NCBI GenBank assembly: GCA_964640125.1
Contig: CAZXGG010000013.1
Span: 1 to 64,000 of the forward strand
DNA from: G020353115 sp964640125
GTDB lineage: Bacteria; Bacteroidota; Bacteroidia; Bacteroidales; VadinHA17
DNA length: 64,000 nt
Direction of reading: 5' to 3'
The notes under the pieces are model-generated. The model ran no database searches, was not told where the DNA came from, and saw only the letters and a program-made list of their open reading frames with translations. The position numbers were made by a program, and so were the translations under genes. This document shows, in pieces, positions 63,030 through 64,000 of this stretch. How positions within the stretch are numbered: the stretch's first letter is position 1; each line of letters opens with the position of its first letter.

Positions 63030-63378
63030 GGTTTTTGTGAGTTGGTATATTTTATTTTTTTGTCCCGCACCTGCACTGCCGGCACGGCCTACGGAGCGGA
63101 AATATAGGTGTTTCCGATTGATCTACCAACGTTCTGCTCCGGAGCGGTATTTATTTTAATCTCCAATGGTCTACCAATGTGTCGCTCTCGGCCGGCATGG
63201 CCTAGGGATTAATGATCCTTTTGTTTGTTATGCTATCCCACCTCTTCTTGCTCCGTAGAAGCAAAACATTGGTAGAAAAAGATCATTTTCCCTGAACCAA
63301 ATTGCTCCAGCGGAGCAAAACGTTGGTAGTACAGTTATAATCGAAAAATCAAAATCGCTCCGTAGGTGCGATACTCAA
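63030..63378. repeat. Spacer with four to five copies of a CTACCAACGTT...GCTCCGGAGC repeat
   Basis: Copies in one orientation begin at 63123 (CTACCAACGTTCTGCTCC, then GGAGCGG) and 63171 (CTACCAATGTGTCGCTC). Copies in the other orientation are at 63248-63275 and 63302-63329, ending CATTGGTAG and CGTTGGTAG. Each includes a short GC-rich palindrome such as GCTCCGGAGC. Another copy is at 38954. No gene is seen. Confidence 0.75.
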
Positions 63379-64000
63379 TTATCTCTTACACTGTATCAAC
63401 GTATGGCTCAGCCCGATCCCATCTTTCTGCTTGACGATTCGTAAACCGGCTTTCTCAACATACCCGATCATCTCTTCTGAATGGTACATCCTGCTGGTCC
63501 CGTTTGCCATGGCGGTAAAATAGAGGGATGTCATATTCAGGCAGAAGGAGGAGATCTCAAAACGCTGCCGGTCCCAGTATGTATCCAGGATAAATATGGA
63601 ACCATTTGCGGAGAAGGCGTCCCTGGCTTTCAGCAGCAATTCAACAATATCTTCACCACCAAAACAATCCAGGAACTGACTCATCCAGATAATGTCATAG
63701 GGTCTGGGATAGGATTTGGAATGGTCGAGCAGATCGATCGGATGGGTATCGATCCGTTCCTGGAATCCATGTTCTTTGATGTTTTTTTCTGCCATCTCGA
63801 GCTGTCCCGGATGATCCAGGATGGTGATCTTAACGGTATCCGAATGGCTGGCACAAAGGATGGAAAATTTCCCGGTATTACCGCCGACATCTAGGATGTT
63901 TCCCGGTTTCTCTTCGAAAAGTACCGGGATCACCTCTTCGAACGCTTTGTCGGAATAAAAATGGTCAAACCCAAACCAGCTTTCCTTCACCTTTTCCGGT
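63379..64000 (-). CDS. SAM-dependent methyltransferase (partial)
   Basis: At least 207 residues; the frame continues beyond the window end, so the N-terminus is missing (an internal GTG at 63990 is not a likely start). NILDVGGNTGKFSILCASH is the SAM-binding motif I and IIWMSQFLDCF lies in the motif IV region. FDHFYSDKAFEEVIPVLFE before it resembles O-methyltransferase family 2 proteins with an N-terminal dimerisation domain. The substrate is unknown. Confidence 0.8.
   Translation of the reverse strand, partial: PEKVKESWFGFDHFYSDKAFEEVIPVLFEEKPGNILDVGGNTGKFSILCASHSDTVKITILDHPGQLEMAEKNIKEHGFQERIDTHPIDLLDHSKSYPRPYDIIWMSQFLDCFGGEDIVELLLKARDAFSANGSIFILDTYWDRQRFEISSFCLNMTSLYFTAMANGTSRMYHSEEMIGYVEKAGLRIVKQKDGIGLSHTLIQCKR

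Overview
The window looks like a chromosomal scaffold from an anaerobic member of the Bacteroidota. Three things point there: the nusG-rplKAJL-rpoBC block followed by a DUF3467 gene, the KdsC-like phosphatase/UbiA prenyltransferase/Maf/S46 peptidase neighbourhood, and the general lack of Shine-Dalgarno sequences. There are two 100-N scaffold gaps (24687-24786 and 27121-27220). The first is flanked by identical 55-bp ends and probably does not exist in the genome.

Layout. 1-10941: end of nusG, ribosomal proteins L11, L1, L10 and L7/L12, RNA polymerase beta and beta', DUF3467. 10959-12569: a divergent-type Nramp-like transporter and a small acidic protein. 12882-18695: an electron-transfer unit of EtfB, EtfA, a membrane FeS oxidoreductase (probably ETF:menaquinone oxidoreductase) and a long acyl-CoA dehydrogenase. 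18738-24332: a lipoprotein, a Rossmann-fold protein, a KdsC-like phosphatase, a UbiA prenyltransferase, Maf, and an S46 dipeptidyl peptidase with the DPP11 specificity arginine. 24614-53909: a roughly 29-kb hydrogenase island. 53966-64000: ordinary envelope and metabolic genes (CPBP protease, secreted transglutaminase-like protein, DUF4105 protein, lipoproteins, GH18 glycosidase, aldo/keto reductase, methyltransferase), separated by long repeat-rich spacers.

The hydrogenase island holds two cytoplasmic group-3 type [NiFe] hydrogenases, two maturation proteases and a complete hypFCDE/A/B set. The first hydrogenase is a hoxFUYH NAD(P)-linked enzyme on the minus strand, with its own protease and a DHOD-like flavoprotein. 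The second is an mvhDGA hydrogenase on the plus strand. It follows two HdrA-like flavoproteins and a protein joining HdrC-type clusters to a membrane cytochrome-b-like domain, as in QmoC. No HdrB is present. The two HdrA-like proteins have lost different Fe-S sites and appear complementary, as if they form an obligate heterodimer. The inferred complex would connect H2, low-potential carriers and the menaquinone pool. A membrane histidine kinase and a receiver-only response regulator sit divergently next to it. Strong AGGAGG ribosome-binding sites precede mvhD, mvhG and mvhA, which is unusual for this genome and suggests the hydrogenase part was acquired.

Intergenic DNA is unusually structured. 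At least ten arrays with a 7-bp period lie on the 3' side of genes, often touching the stop codon. One pair, in inverted orientation, brackets a small four-helix-bundle (S23/IVP) gene. Three perfect 33-nt hairpins (15-bp stems, 3-nt loops) share an inner stem. A remnant of a REP-associated tyrosine transposase lies beside a perfect REP-like hairpin. Further families of short palindromic repeats occur at 38.9, 54.5, 55.6, 57.0, 58.6 and 63.1-63.4 kb.
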